Position numbers and translations under genes: made by a program. Source: Cryptomeria japonica (Eukaryota; Streptophyta; Pinopsida; Cupressales; Cupressaceae). Taken from it: a stretch of 64,000 nucleotides of DNA. The notes beneath the pieces are model-generated. The model did not search any database. It was given only the letters and a program-made list of their open reading frames with translations, and was not told the DNA's origin. Where the stretch lies: NCBI RefSeq assembly GCF_030272615.1, contig NC_081415.1:106675296-106739295 (forward strand), given 5' to 3'. Position 1 is the stretch's first letter. Each line of letters starts with the position of its first letter. This document shows positions 33,701 to 45,334 of the stretch, in pieces.

Positions 33701-34947
33701 TTGTCAAGGATGGCATTTTGAGATTGACCATCCAGACCAAAGTCCACCAAAAGAAGAGAAGCAAAGAAGTTCCTGGCTTCCTTCCTCATCTCGGTTCCCC
33801 CAATTTTTAGCTTCAAGATTATGTTAGAAGCCTTGTGTTTGATCATGGTCATATGGAAGAATCTAGTATTTTTGTCCCCTCCTTTAAGCCATAGGGATCT
33901 AGATCTTTGTTTCCAGAATTCTTCCTCTCTTCTGATAATCTTGTGGTACTTCACCAGCACTTCATTTTCCTCATTGATTGAAACTTCATTGTATCTGCTA
34001 GTTTGGATCTTATCCTACATTTCCTTGAGTTCTAGCTAAGTTTTAGTTTTGGCAGCAAACAAATCTCCAAAAATCTCCTTATTTGATTTTTTAATATTGT
34101 CCTTCACATTTCTTAATTTTTTGGCAATTCTATACATAGTAGTACCTTGACATCAATAGACCACCACATCTCAATGACCTGCACCAGGTTAGGATGATCT
34201 GGCCACATCCTTTCAAATCTACATGGGAAAGTTCTTTTAACAATGGTGTTATCAGTAGTAAAAATCATAGAGAAATGATCAGAACCTATTCTAGAGATAG
34301 CTGAGAGGGAGCATTAATGGTTAAACCACTCATTAGAAATGAGGGCCCTATCAAGTCTAACTTAAATGAGATCATCTCCCGTCCTTTTGTTTGACCAGGT
34401 AAACTTGGCTCCCTGGAGCTCAATATCATGCAGGCCTTGATTATTGATAAAAGTTCAGAAGATCCATTCTACTGTCCAGCTAAGAGGGAATACCTCCAAA
34501 CTTTTCATTGTCTTGGAGGGGGGTGTTGAAATCCCCCATAACAATCCATGTATCATCCTTGTAGAGGACCTTAATAGCCTCCAGCTTTTTCCATAATTTT
34601 CTTCTACCAAATCTATTATTAGGGGCATAAATATTGGTAAGCATTAAAGAGGTACCATCCCCAATGTGATGAAACTTGATAAACGCCAGATTGCTATCCT
34701 ACATGACCAGCTCCCCAGAAACCCGCTTAAGGTTCGAAACAAAAGCTATGCCCCCAGAAGCACCATCAGAGTTTCCACCACAAACTTCCCCATTCTTAAA
34801 AAGCTTAATCTTTTCAACTTTCTCTTTAATCATTTTAGTTTCTTGGATAATAACAATGTCCGGTTTATGTTCTCTAACTAAATTTCTAAGAACATCCTGT
34901 TTATGTGGGCTATTCAGTCCACATATATTCCATGAAATTATTTTCAT
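30785..34947 (-). pseudogene. LINE-2 ORF2: endonuclease, RT, RNase H, decayed
   Basis: Start MKIISWNICGLN at 34947. The endonuclease N-terminus (IVIIQETK) is intact for about 80 codons, then broken. RT motifs: NKAPGPDGFP (about 33620-33600), GIRQGDPISPILFI (about 33050) and the active site FIDDTILMG (about 32895-32870), where a TAA replaces the codon two residues before F. The thumb/linker region continues at 32880-32467, and the zf-RVT-type Cys/His region (CYLCHNNEESVNHIFLHC) at about 31730-31680. RNase H (31300-30785) keeps its four acidic positions (NFDRA; AEAM; LEGDSK; SADWAAN) despite a TAG at about 30965. The combination is characteristic of the plant L1 clades that acquired an RNase H domain. 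Confidence 0.88.
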
Positions 34948-35679
34948 TTTCTAACTAGGGAACATACCTCATGGATGGTCATTTGAGTACCATGTGCTAT
35001 GTTCTTGTTGGCCTCTTGATCTTTGATCTAGCTTGCTTTTTTCCTTCCAGGAGGTGATGGGTTGAAACCCGTGTCAGCTTTGCTCCGGTTTGTAGTCTTG
35101 ACTGAATTAGCCTGAGGGGTAGATTTAGGCCCTTTTTTGCCCCCTCTCTTTCACTCGACAACTTGATTTGTATTGCAATGTTCCTCTTGAGTGGTTGTCT
35201 TCTTGTTAGCATCGTCGAACTCTGCCCACTTAGCATTAAGCAATGAGGTCATAGGTGATTGTTGGATGGTGGCTTGGACCATCTCAACTGATTGTTGTGA
35301 TCCTAACAACGAGATCCCTCCAAGGATCAAGCACTTTTGCGCTTCTTCAAAGTCACTATTGAGCCCTGCTCTGGTGGTTTTTTCTGTAATGTGATTCGAA
35401 TCTACTTCCTCATTGTTCTATAACACTACCTGTTTCTCTCCTTCTTCTAGGTTATCACTCTTTTGATCATCTTGATGGGTATCTTGTTGTTCTCTATCAT
35501 CTTTACCTATTTGATCCATTTTAACTTTAACATTCAAAGGTATTTATGGTTTTTCCCCATTAACATCTATTTGTTGCTCTATCGTGTTAGGGATAATGGC
35601 ACTCTGGGCCTCTTCAATTCTTTTCTCTTTTTTCAAAGCTCTCTGGTTACTTAGTAGGGTTTTTTTCTTTCCATTGTAA
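34948..35679 (-). other. LINE-2 ORF1 tail and inter-ORF linker
   Basis: Coding-like, Ser/Thr/Gln-rich low-complexity sequence in broken frames between the zinc knuckle and the ORF2 start. No domain recognised. Confidence 0.45.
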
Positions 35680-36614
35680 TGTCCTTTCTTTCTTTTCTTT
35701 CTCTTTGGCCACTTGAAGAGGACATTTCCTTGTTGTATGTCCCACTTTTTTGCAGTGAAATCAAGCAAAAGGGACAATTTCATATTCCATAGGTTGGTTC
35801 CATTTTCCCAATCTAGAGTTGATTTCTATGGATAAAGGCATATACGTGCCTTGCGTAACTCCAACGTAGATCTTGGCAAAAGTAAGTCTTCCTATAGCCG
35901 TAGTTATGGGGTCCATAGAGAGGAATTCACCAAAAGAGCTAGCAACACCTTTAAACACATCTTCCACCCAGAATTCTTAGGGAAGGCCTGACAGTCTAAC
36001 CGAGACAGGAGCCTGGACAAAAAATAATTCATTAAGTTCCATCTTAGGTGCCCATTTTTGCAGAGTTAGCGTTTCTTTACCGATCAGCCAGGGGCCATCA
36101 TAGAGCACTCTTGACATATCTTCCTTGCAGGAGAAGGCCAAAGACAACACCCCTTTTGACATAGTTGTGATCTCCACTTGACCTTTAAGCGACCATTTAT
36201 GTTTAGCGAAACCTCTAACAATATCAATATTTGGCCTAGGACCCAAAAATTTTCCAACCAGTGTCATTTCCATAAGGTTAATTTTATGATCAATAACAGG
36301 GTCTGGGATTCAATAGCAAATCTACCCTTTCCTAGGTTTGATATATTACAAATTGGGGGGAGCAAGGACTTTCCACTTAGTTTGACACCGAATAGAGAAG
36401 TCCAAGACCAACCATTGTCCCTTTGCACCGATTCCTTCCTAGGAGTGTCTTCAACATGTGAATCATCATTTTTTCCATCAGGATCGATGGGCTTGTCGCC
36501 TGCTTGTGGGTCCCCATCCATCGGGTCCATTCCACTCAGCTCAGAGGAAGTCATCCCGAGAGTCGTCCTTAACATTCTCCCCCTAGTTTTCCTGTCCATT
36601 GCAAGGTTTCCCAC
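35680..36614 (-). pseudogene. LINE-2 ORF1: DUF4283 plus zinc knuckle, decayed
   Basis: The N-terminal Gly/Asp/Pro-rich stretch (36614-36400) is followed, after a frame change, by DUF4283 (36273-35977: VLYDGPWLIGKETLTLQKW; APVSVRLSGLP) and its C-terminal half (35967-35761: TFAKIYVGVTQG). A CCHC knuckle follows at 35765-35720 (FHCKKVGHTTRKCPL) in which the first Cys codon position is TGA. In the family this is the RNA-binding ORF1 product. The tail is Lys-rich. Confidence 0.78.
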
Positions 36615-36640
36615 CCTACCTTGGATTCAAATGCCCCACC

Positions 36641-39417
36641 TCTCTATCCTCCCACTTCTCGCACTCCATCTCCTCTATCAAGAGTTTATATAATTAATTA
36701 AAGTTAAGTCTATAGAATGATTATATTTAGTTACATTCATCACTTTATTTTAATTTTTATTATGAATTTTGACATGTGAATATATTTATTTTAAATATAT
36801 AATTTTTTTAATTTTAAATTAATTAACTTGATCTTTAAAAACTAAGAAACTAAATTTATTTATTAGTGCATATCTGTTCATTAACCTTAACACATTCAAT
36901 CTTAAACTACTCTATTTAAACCTCCTTTTACATAAAAAGACAACCACTTAGGCCTAACATTTCATTATAAACATTTCTTATCATTAGGATTACCTATTCA
37001 TTATGCTAATCAAAAAAGAAACCTAAGGTTGCCTTCATTCGCTAGCATATTGAAATAATCACATATCTGATGGAAAGTACAACAATAAGCCCAACAATAT
37101 TTGTAAATACTGAATGAAAACATGACTTTCTGCTAGTAAATGATAAAGCATGACCAATAAAATAGTGACCAAGATTAATGATGAAAAACAAACGAACGCA
37201 ATCAATGCACAATTTTTATCTATTGATGCAAAGAAATAGGTTGTCATCTCAAATAAGGTAATGCCTTTAGCATAAATATATACTATTTCCCAACATTAAT
37301 GAGACAAGGAGCTCGATAATGGGGATAGGAGCATATGCCTTGAGCCTATAGAAGTTGGGAAACATCATGGGAGAGATGTATGCCTATGCCAATTCATTTA
37401 TGAGAGCTGATACAATTTTAAAAACTCACCAAACAAGATATATGTCATAGTTTGAAAAAATCATCTAAAAAGAAGTATGCTTACCACTTTATATATTATT
37501 TATAAGTTAAGCTCATTTATACATTTTCAAGGAAAAGCTAAAAGGTCACCACATCCATGTTATCATTAAAATGTGAATGGATAATCTAAATTTGAAAGGT
37601 CATTGCACTCGGATGAGGAAAACTATTATAAAATTAAATTTATATTATTTAATGATACAAAAGTTGATTCTCCCTAATTATTAGGGTATTCATCATGATA
37701 TTTTGTAAAGAATTACAATCATATTTTATTTTTCTTTTCTTTTTATAGAATTGAATTCAAAGATCCACTACAAAGAGATTTAGGAGCTACTAATTTTATT
37801 TACACTTTAGTTGGAATCACATAACTGAAGGAAACGATAAATAAAGGATGCACTCTAGTTGAAACTTGTGTTCCTTCTAACCCAATGACCAATGGAGATG
37901 AATGTCTCTAGCCATCCTTCTAAACATGATCAGGCCATCATGACTCAAGAAAATCTAGAGGTTTATCTAGGATTCCCTAAAAGGATTTACATGAATATAG
38001 AATGACACATAGCCCAATTTGTCAACATAAAGTTTCAACCCATGGATTTAGCTATAATAAACAATTAAAGCTAGCAAAACACCATCAATGTGTAATAAAT
38101 TTACATGTATGGTCATGACTAAGTATATACAAAACTTCACATGTCCATTTTCTCCTTGACCCCATAAGCTCAAAGTAATGGAATGCATGATAACCAATAA
38201 AAAACTAACACAATAAATTATCTCTCAATTGTATAAGGCAAACATGAAGGTTTGGAAAATCTCTATGCATCCCCTCCAAACTACCCCAATTATTTTTTTT
38301 GTTCCCTTTCACACCAACCAAGACAATTCTCTCAATTTTAAAATTCACACAATATACAACCCAAAAATCCACCCTTATTGCACTTTACATTTTTCTTCAA
38401 GACTTTTAACCCTATGGACTTGGGATGGGGATCAAAAATAAATTAATACAAATTTTAATTTTTACACACCTCAAAATTGGCTTAACAACTTTTCCATGGG
38501 TTTTCACTCCATATAATTTATGGCTCCAAAATGTATTCCTAAACACATTATCTTATATACATTTTTCAAATAGACAATGGATACCTAAGTAATTGACTCA
38601 TCTAAAATAAAATGATGTTTTTCTTAGGGGTTGCACAATAAAATCATATCATGCATGATGTGGATTAGGTATTCATGGTCATATTGATCTTTAATTTCCA
38701 CCTATTGACTATTTACATACCTCAAACATGTTTTATTGCACATTACTTGGATTACCATCATAACTTCATGTTGAAGATTAAAATTTACAGTCCTTAACAC
38801 TCATCATTAAAAAAATTATGATTCTAAATCTCAAAATTAATAAAACATAATTATTTGAATTATAATATAACTTGATATTCTAACAAATTCCAAAAGTCAC
38901 ACATTTGAATGATTATCACTTTCATCATTTATATACTAACCTTGTATTTGATCAAATTTATTTAAGCTAACACAATAATATAATATACATTTATATAATT
39001 TTCTCATAAAGCATAATCCCATCTACAATTCTAGTGAAATCTATGTATTCATACTAACTCAAATAATGAAAATTAGTATATCCACTACATGAAGATTATT
39101 CTAATACAATATCATTCACATAAATTAAAAAACAAGATGAGAGGTCATATTTAAATAAAAAATTTAGGTAGATTTTTGGGATCATTTACAATCAAAATTT
39201 ACTGGAAACTCAAAGTAAGCTTGGGCCTTGTTGTAGTCAATGTGTATCTGTAACTCTATATGGTTAGTTTTTGTAATTGATCCTTAATTATATGGGCTAA
39301 TTTTATTTTTTCTATGCATGATATTTCACAATTTCCTGTATCATCAAAATTATCATAGATTATCACAGGATTTAATTAAACATGTACACATGTATAGAAT
39401 TAAATCATGACATCATC
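36641..39417. other. AT-rich intergenic sequence, nothing recognised
   Basis: About 2.8 kb without a credible ORF, LTR, or tandem array. The longest open stretches are short and lack family motifs. Confidence 0.6.
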
Positions 39418-39908
39418 TAGTCTAATGATACACATATGTGTATATATATAAGTATGTGTGTGTATGTGTATGGGTGTGTGTATGTGTGTATGTATATGTA
39501 TATGTATATATGTATATATATAAATATATATATAAATACATAAGTATATATGTATATACATACATACATATACATACATACATATATGTATATATATGTA
39601 TGTATATGTATGTATGTATGTATGTATGTATATGTATGTATGTATGTATGTATATGTATGTATATGTATGTATGTATGTATGTATGTAATGTATATACAT
39701 GTATATACATGTATATATATGTATGCATATATGTATGTATATATGTATATGTATATATATATGTATATATGTATATATGTATATACATACATAATGTATA
39801 TACATGTATATATATGTATATGTATATATGTATATATGTATGCATGTATGTATACATGTATATATATATATATATATGTATATGTATACATGTATATATA
39901 TGTATATG
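39418..39908. repeat. TATG/TATA microsatellite, segment 1
   Basis: Alternating TATG, TATA and TGTG tetranucleotides, about 490 bp, ending ATATG next to the 3' LTR of the large gypsy element. It is one of three segments of what looks like a single array (with 55205-55726 and 57359-57690). Confidence 0.92.
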
Positions 39909-40675
39909 TGTGTATGATGAAAATGGATAACAATAATAACAAGATTGAAAGGCTAAATGAATTCAACCACAAAACCCTAGCTTAACAACAACAAAGATCC
40001 ACCATAACATATGTAGATTACCTAAGATAATGCAAATCAAATGAAATCACAAAGATTATACCATCACATGCCCAATAGGGTTTTGATCTCCATTCTTCCT
40101 ATTTCCATTGATCTTGCTTGATATATTTGCTCTCAGATTTTATGTGCACAAGAGCTCAACAAAGAAAGGAATATGGTTGCAAGTAGGATCGTAGTGTAGC
40201 CAAGTCTTCAAGATTGTCGATTAGGGTTTGATAATGAAGGAAGCATCTCCTTAAATAGAAGACACTACATGAAATGGAGGGATAAGATTGAGAGGTGTAA
40301 AAAGAGGTCGGCTAGGATTAGAGGGTAGGTAGAAGAAATAATAAAATAATGAAAGAGGTAGGTAGTGTAGGAATTAAGAGATGAATGACATGTGTCATGT
40401 GTAGAAAAAGCTAATGAATTAATTAAATAAATACAGATTTATTTAATTAATAGAAGAAATGAGATCAATTAAATAAATAAAATATTTATTTAATTTAAGA
40501 AAAGGATAATTTAAATAAATAAATGTATTTATTTAAATGAGAAATAAGGCTAGAAGAGGATAAATGAATTAATTAAATAAATAAAGATTTATTTAATTAA
40601 TAGAAGAATTAGGCTTAGATAATTAAATAAATAAAATATTTATTTAATTAGACATGACAATTTTAGGTGTCTACA
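39909..40675 (-). repeat. 3' LTR of gypsy element 2
   Basis: Minus strand from TGTAGACACC (40675) to CATACACA (39909). 39958-40675 aligns end to end with 54487-55204; the last 49 bp (39909-39957) have no counterpart in the 5' LTR. The U3 has five successive AT-rich inverted repeats (about 40418-40660). Confidence 0.85.
40418..40660. repeat. Array of five AT-rich inverted repeats in LTR U3
   Basis: Each unit has arms of the type AATTAAATAAAT...ATTTATTTAATT with a loop of 2-5 nt, near 40430, 40470, 40515, 40580 and 40635, separated by short purine-rich linkers. The same array is in the other LTR (about 54947-55189), and a diverged form is in the LTR at 19469. Confidence 0.8.
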
Positions 40676-40691
40676 TTTTGCCCCTCTTTGA
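40676..40691 (-). other. Polypurine tract of gypsy element 2
   Basis: The minus strand reads CAAAGAGGGGCAAAA immediately before the 3' LTR start, matching the tract at 19454-19468. Confidence 0.8.
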
Positions 40692-40920
40692 GACAATGCG
40701 GCTTGTCGTGTTGTTTTAAAGAAGATAAGATGAACTAATACAGAGTTGCCCCAAGATGGGAATGATATGCCCCCTCGAGAGATTGGATGAAAATGTCTAA
40801 AAAGATCGCAGACAATCTCTCGATAAGAAAGACGGGATAGAATGGACTGATCAGATAAAGTGACAAAGTCACGGGATAAAGAAGACTGACTCGAGAAACG
40901 AGGGCGAGGGCTAGGGTAGG

Positions 40921-40929
40921 CTATAAGAT
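40921..40929 (+). promoter_or_regulatory. TATA-like box for the antisense gene
   Basis: GCTATAAGATAG about 100 bp upstream of the first-exon ATG at 41021, on the strand opposite to gag-pol. Positional inference only. Confidence 0.4.
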
Positions 40930-41204
40930 AGACCACGGGGGAAAATACATCCTCATTGTCATCTACACATCCACGAGAGTAGATTGCAGAGTGAGAAAAG
41001 AGCAGCAGCAGTCAGCAGCGATGGCTTTCGTTCATAGATTCGACCGCGTTCATCGATTCTAGAGGCCAGCAGAGGCAGGAGAGCCGGTAAGTACCACCAA
41101 ACCTCCTCGTACTTTGACACATTTAAATTTTGTCATTAATGCATGTCGAATAGGGTAATAAATGCTCTTAGACTAGGGTCCAAAAAAGTGTCAAAAGTCA
41201 TTTA

Positions 41205-41481
41205 GGCACGTCTGCGTTGGTGCCAGGCGCGTCTGTGTTCGCTAGGCGCATCTGTGTTCGCTAGGCATGCCTGTGTTTGTGCCAGGCGCATCTATGTATG
41301 GACCCACATCTGTGTCAAATGCGGTCGCGTCTGTGCTATTCAGGCGCGTCTGCATCATTTGGGCAAGTTTATGCACAACATAGGCACGTGTGTGTCAAGC
41401 AGGCGTGTTTGCGTTGTACAGGCACGCCTGTGTAGTCTGTAGGTGCATTTATGTAATGTAAGCGCGTTTGTGCTGAACAAA
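41205..41481 (+). repeat. 20-bp array with GGCGCGTCTGTGT core (14 units)
   Basis: Units start at 41205, 41226, 41245, 41264, 41285, 41304, 41323, 41343, 41362, 41383, 41402, 41421, 41442 and 41462, so spacings are 19-21 bp. The core GGCRCGTCTGTGT is conserved while the tail varies. It lies in the proposed intron of the antisense gene. The reverse complement of the core (ACACAGACGCG) forms an 8-unit array in the element's leader at 53347-53500. Confidence 0.85.
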
Positions 41482-41513
41482 ATGCAAATTTTGTCTTCTA
41501 GGTCAAATCGACA

Positions 41514-41880
41514 GTTTTGTGATGAACATACGTTGTCGATTGGATAAGCTGCTGAGAGGATACACTCAAGCAGGTCCTCTAGAGAAGATCAGGATAGATC
41601 AAGGCACTTTGTGATGAACAGTGAGTACCAAGATAGAGTACTTTGTGATGAACAGGGAGTACCCAAAATGTGAGCAGCACTTTGTGATGAATAGGGAGTG
41701 TAAAACACGTAGTACTTTGTGATGAACAGGGAGTACCACTAGAATAGAAGCAACACTTTGTGATGAACAGTGAGTGTCACTTGGATAGATAGCAACACTT
41801 TGTGATGAACAGTGAGTGTCACTAGGATAGATAGCCATTTAGATAGCGAGTAGCATTTTGTGATAAACAGTGAATGCCAC
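41514..41880 (+). repeat. Tandem array with CACTTTGTGATGAACAG core (8 units)
   Basis: Cores at about 41514, 41606, 41640, 41679, 41714, 41755, 41797 and 41855 with spacings of about 35-60 bp after the first (the first gap is larger). Most are followed by GGGAGTACC or GTGAGTGTCAC and GATAGATAGCAA. It also lies in the proposed intron. Confidence 0.85.
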
Positions 41881-43883
41881 TATAACTGACATGATTGATT
41901 TGCTTGACTACAGGAGTATTTGCCTATGCTGGAGTCACGAGAGAGATTCCTGTCGACACAGAGGTTGCGACCTGAGTTGACACTTGGGGACAGAGCTGAC
42001 ATCGAGGAGATGGGGTTGAAACATGTGTTGTATGTGCCTGAGTTTTGGGCAAACATGGGTTTGCTGACTGCGTTGGCTGAGAGATGGCACTCAGAGATGT
42101 GCACATTCCATTTGCCGATGGGTGAGATGACTGTCACCCTTGCGGATGTATACAGGATTCTGCGGGTGCCGATTGATGGAGATCTGATTCCGTATGATCG
42201 AGACGGAGACAGAGAGGCCTTGAGATGGGTATTTCAGGACCCTAGATTGGAGATGAGGGTAGGACACGTGGCATGGGACACCATGACAGCCACAGGGTTA
42301 GCATTGCCGGCAGTGATCGGAGGAGCTATCAGTGGGTTCCTGTGTCCAGACAGGGCAACACGGGGGTTGGTTGTGGGCTGGGGGGAGCACTGGAGACACT
42401 GGTGATGCAGCACACCAGATATGCTTGGGGACCATGTGTGCTAGCCCATTTGTATTACAAGCTTCACCAGTTTGTGTATCATGGATCAGTGGGATTGGGT
42501 TGTGGAGTGACACTGCTATAGGTATGGGCCTACGAGCATCTGCCGATTACCCGATCGATACACTTCAGGGGCAAGGGTCACAGACGTAGCTTTGTACATT
42601 TATATGACATGATCACATCACAGCCACGGATTGGTAGGTTAGAGCATTGGCGGCAAGTGATTGATGACATTGATGTGGTCATATGGAGACCATATCTAGG
42701 CTGTGAGGAGTGGGAGGATGATGCAGTGGAGCTACCCTACACCTTCTAGAGCAGGTACCTGATTGGGTGGATGCCCTATGTGCTAGAGAGACAGCTGGTA
42801 GACAGGGTTTACCGACAGTATGGCAAGATCCAGAGGATGCCACGGGGCTCGAGCATGTATGCCCACACAATCAGAGATCAGGCACAGTTTGGGCCGTTAC
42901 TGTCATATGATCAGGCACTCACACAGCTAGCAGAGATGGTGCCCCTACCCTGGGACATGTGGCCTGAGATCGAGGATGTCGGGATGGATGCTGAATATAC
43001 AGCATATTGGGCAGAGCATCCATTCCCCCGATTGACAAATCTAGGAGAGGCACTGGAGGGAGATGGTGGGGGAGATGATGATGATGGTGGAGGCGATGGG
43101 GGCAGAGGCCAATGGAGGAGGAGAGGAGTAGTGGGAGAGAGGCGAGTTGCACCTCAGAGGGAGGGTGGGGAGGAGAGATAGGCTCAGGTGGTGAGGGGTC
43201 ATGGTGGATTGCCCTTACAGGTGCCAGCAGCACAGGGTCCCAGGCAGGTACAGAGATAGGGACAGGGTCATGTACAGAGACAGGTATCCATATAGGGGCA
43301 TGTACAGAGACAGGTACCCGTACAGGCACCAGTACAGGTACAGGTACAGGGGCAGACACCCGCAGAGGGGGAGCCACAGGTAGAGGTAGAGGGGGCTAAC
43401 CCAAAGGAGGATGAGCTGATTGAGCTTAGGGAGATCTGCCAGGGACATGCAGATGAGATTCAGGAGCTAGAGAGGGAGAGGGATCGGCTCAGGACCAGGC
43501 TCAGATATACTGATTGGGAGAGAGATCAGGCTATCTAGCGCTATACAGAGGCTGAGATAGCACTGAGGGCAGGGAGACGGGCAACTAAGGACACAGGGGT
43601 TGGATATGCTTATGTCCTATGGGCAGGAGAGGAGATAGCCTACTAGAGGGACCTCTACTATGGTGCAGTGCCAACAAATCAGTGGGCGAGGAGCTTCCAT
43701 AGACCATCACGTACAGTGATAGCTACGAGAGGGAGCTGGAGGAGATAGGCATCGAGTGGTGGGGTCATGGGTCCTCCACCACCACCAGATAGAGGGGACA
43801 GGCGGGATGATCTTGGGGCGGGTCCCTCAGGGGCTCAAATTCCACCGAGGCCAGGTGGCTCCGAGGGAGGGAGTTCATCATAG

Positions 43884-45334
43884 CCGTAGAGGGCTCTCTT
43901 TGTATCAATATTTGTACCATTTTTGTATGATGATGTAGACACCTACGGGTGATTTTGTAGCCATATGATTTTTGACATCATTGTATCATGACACTTTTGA
44001 TTATATATATGAGATGATTCATTTTTGCGGCAGCTATATGCATGTGTACCTATGTGATGAGAAGTTCTTATGATGTATGTGTGATGCTTATAATATGGAT
44101 GCAAATATGTATATGATACAATGCAATATATTTTTTTGTTCTTTTATGTTTTATATGTGTATGCATGATGCAAATGTGAATGTATGTAATGCAAATGAAT
44201 ATGATAATGCAAATGAAAATTGTGCTAACATGTGTTATGTGCAGGATGTGATGCAGTTGTAATATCTATATGTATGTATGAAATGCTTATATGTGGTAAT
44301 GCAGGTACAAACTACATGAAATGCAAATGTTTTTGGTGTCATTATACTCAGTCATGTGATAGTAGGCTACATGGACTCGAGAAGGACAATGGAAGTCAAT
44401 CAAGAAAGGGGGATGGAAGATAGAAGATATGAAAGTGAAAGAGCTTCTTGTGCATTATCATCATTGAGCTTTATTATGGCAAGTAGGTTATGACAATCGA
44501 GGCATATATTCGACCCAGAAAGTCATTGTACCTGTTTGCATGGAGATAAGACAATCACAAACAAGGAATGCCCCGATTCACACTAGACTCACAGTGTTGT
44601 CATATCCTTGGACAAGTCATAGCATTACTAAAAGACAATCCACAGACAGCAAATACAAATAGGTGATGATACCCCATCCTCGCCTTTCTAGTCAAAGACA
44701 TCTTGGAGATAGAATATCTAGTTAGAGACATCCTGAAAAAGCTAAAAGAAATGTCACCAAAAGATAAAATCAAAAGAAAATGAAGACTTGACACCAACAT
44801 CCACTATAGTCCTCAAGTTTAGTGTCTCTTGTCACTTGTATAAGTCTTATTTGATTGTGGTCACAATGTTTACTTTCACAAAAAGGATAGATAGGACTGA
44901 ACCATATGTTGTCTGAGTCTGTTGAAAGATTTGATTTGTTGAAGGTCATTGTTGCTGCTGTGTCTCATCTAAAACTGATTGAATCCATAAAACTAATACT
45001 TTATTGCGGAGAAGATGAAACTTTATTGCGGACTGGCGATGCAGATGTTGCTTTATTACGGATTGTGTGCGGATAGACTGAAGAAAGCTGGAAGAAACTG
45101 TACTCTTCGAAACATGTGATGTTCTTAGTTCCACACCATCACTAGATGTAGGATTTTCTGTAGCCACAGATAGGATCTGATTTATTATGGATGAAAAGGG
45201 AGGAGAAAAGGGAGGTTTATTATGGATGAATTGGTCGTGAGTGTGTGCGAAGTGAAAGGATGAAAGTGAATCCTGAAGGAGGGAGGAGCAATGTCTCTAC
45301 GCATGGCATTTTTGAATTAGGATATTCCGAAGAG
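43884..45334. other. Spacer between antisense gene and integrase end
   Basis: About 1.45 kb, no credible ORF. It has ATGCAAATG/ATGATGC-rich sequence at 44060-44300 and the small repetition GCTTTATTGCGGA / GCTTTATTACGGAT near 44998-45062. It would be the 3' UTR for both convergent coding regions; I see no clear poly-A signals. Confidence 0.55.

Larger units (their letters stand above)
30785..36640 (-). mobile_element. LINE-2, plant L1-type with RNase H
   Basis: A near full-length two-ORF LINE on the minus strand: ORF1 (about 36614 to 35680) with DUF4283 and a zinc knuckle, a linker, and ORF2 (34947 to 30785) with endonuclease, RT, a zf-RVT-like region and C-terminal RNase H. Both ORFs are decayed by stops and shifts. 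I could not find a poly-A tail or target duplication; copy B of the unknown family follows directly. Confidence 0.85.
41021..43883 (+). pseudogene. Plant-mobile-domain (aminotransferase-like PMD) gene, antisense within gypsy element 2
   Basis: Exon 1 is proposed at 41021-41086 (MAFVHRFDRVHRF, TAG at 41060, RPAEAGEP) with donor GTAAGT. The acceptor CTACAG ends at 41913, and exon 2 opens in the same phase with EYLPMLESRERFL. PMD hallmarks follow: HLPMGEMTVTLADVYRILRV (41.1-42.4 kb frame 1), a shift within a G6 run at 42380-42385, then TRYAWGPCVLAHLYY, VVIWRPY, ELPYTF, SRYLIGWMPYVLERQ and PLPWDMWPEIEDVGMDAEYT. The C-terminal third is an Asp/Gly-rich tract, a Gln/Val repeat (43215-43380), a coiled coil (IQELERERDRLRTRLRY) and a PPPPP tail, with a likely stop at 43881. 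Stops also occur at 42519, 42747 and 43179. PMD proteins related to MAIN/MAIL1 act in the nucleus in silencing and genome integrity; this copy is not intact. Confidence 0.83.

Noticed and set aside
39400-39985. Long ORFs rich in Tyr, His, Ile, Cys, Met (also 55169-55956 and 57242-57742)
   Set aside because: They are translations of TATG/TATA microsatellites, open on both strands in several frames at once; not genes.
41205-41880. CRISPR-like pattern of short repeats with variable spacers
   Set aside because: Units are degenerate, only 19-21 bp or irregular, no cas genes, and the context is a plant retrotransposon; these are minisatellites.
42919-43377. Minus-strand Pro/Val/Ser-rich ORF of 152 codons
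   Set aside because: It is the shadow of the Gln/Val/Asp repeat region of the plus-strand PMD gene.
43935-43952. TGTAGACACCTACGGGTG, resembling the LTR start TGTAGACACC on the plus strand
   Set aside because: No matching LTR body, end, or target duplication follows; a 10-bp match in the tail of the antisense gene is probably chance.
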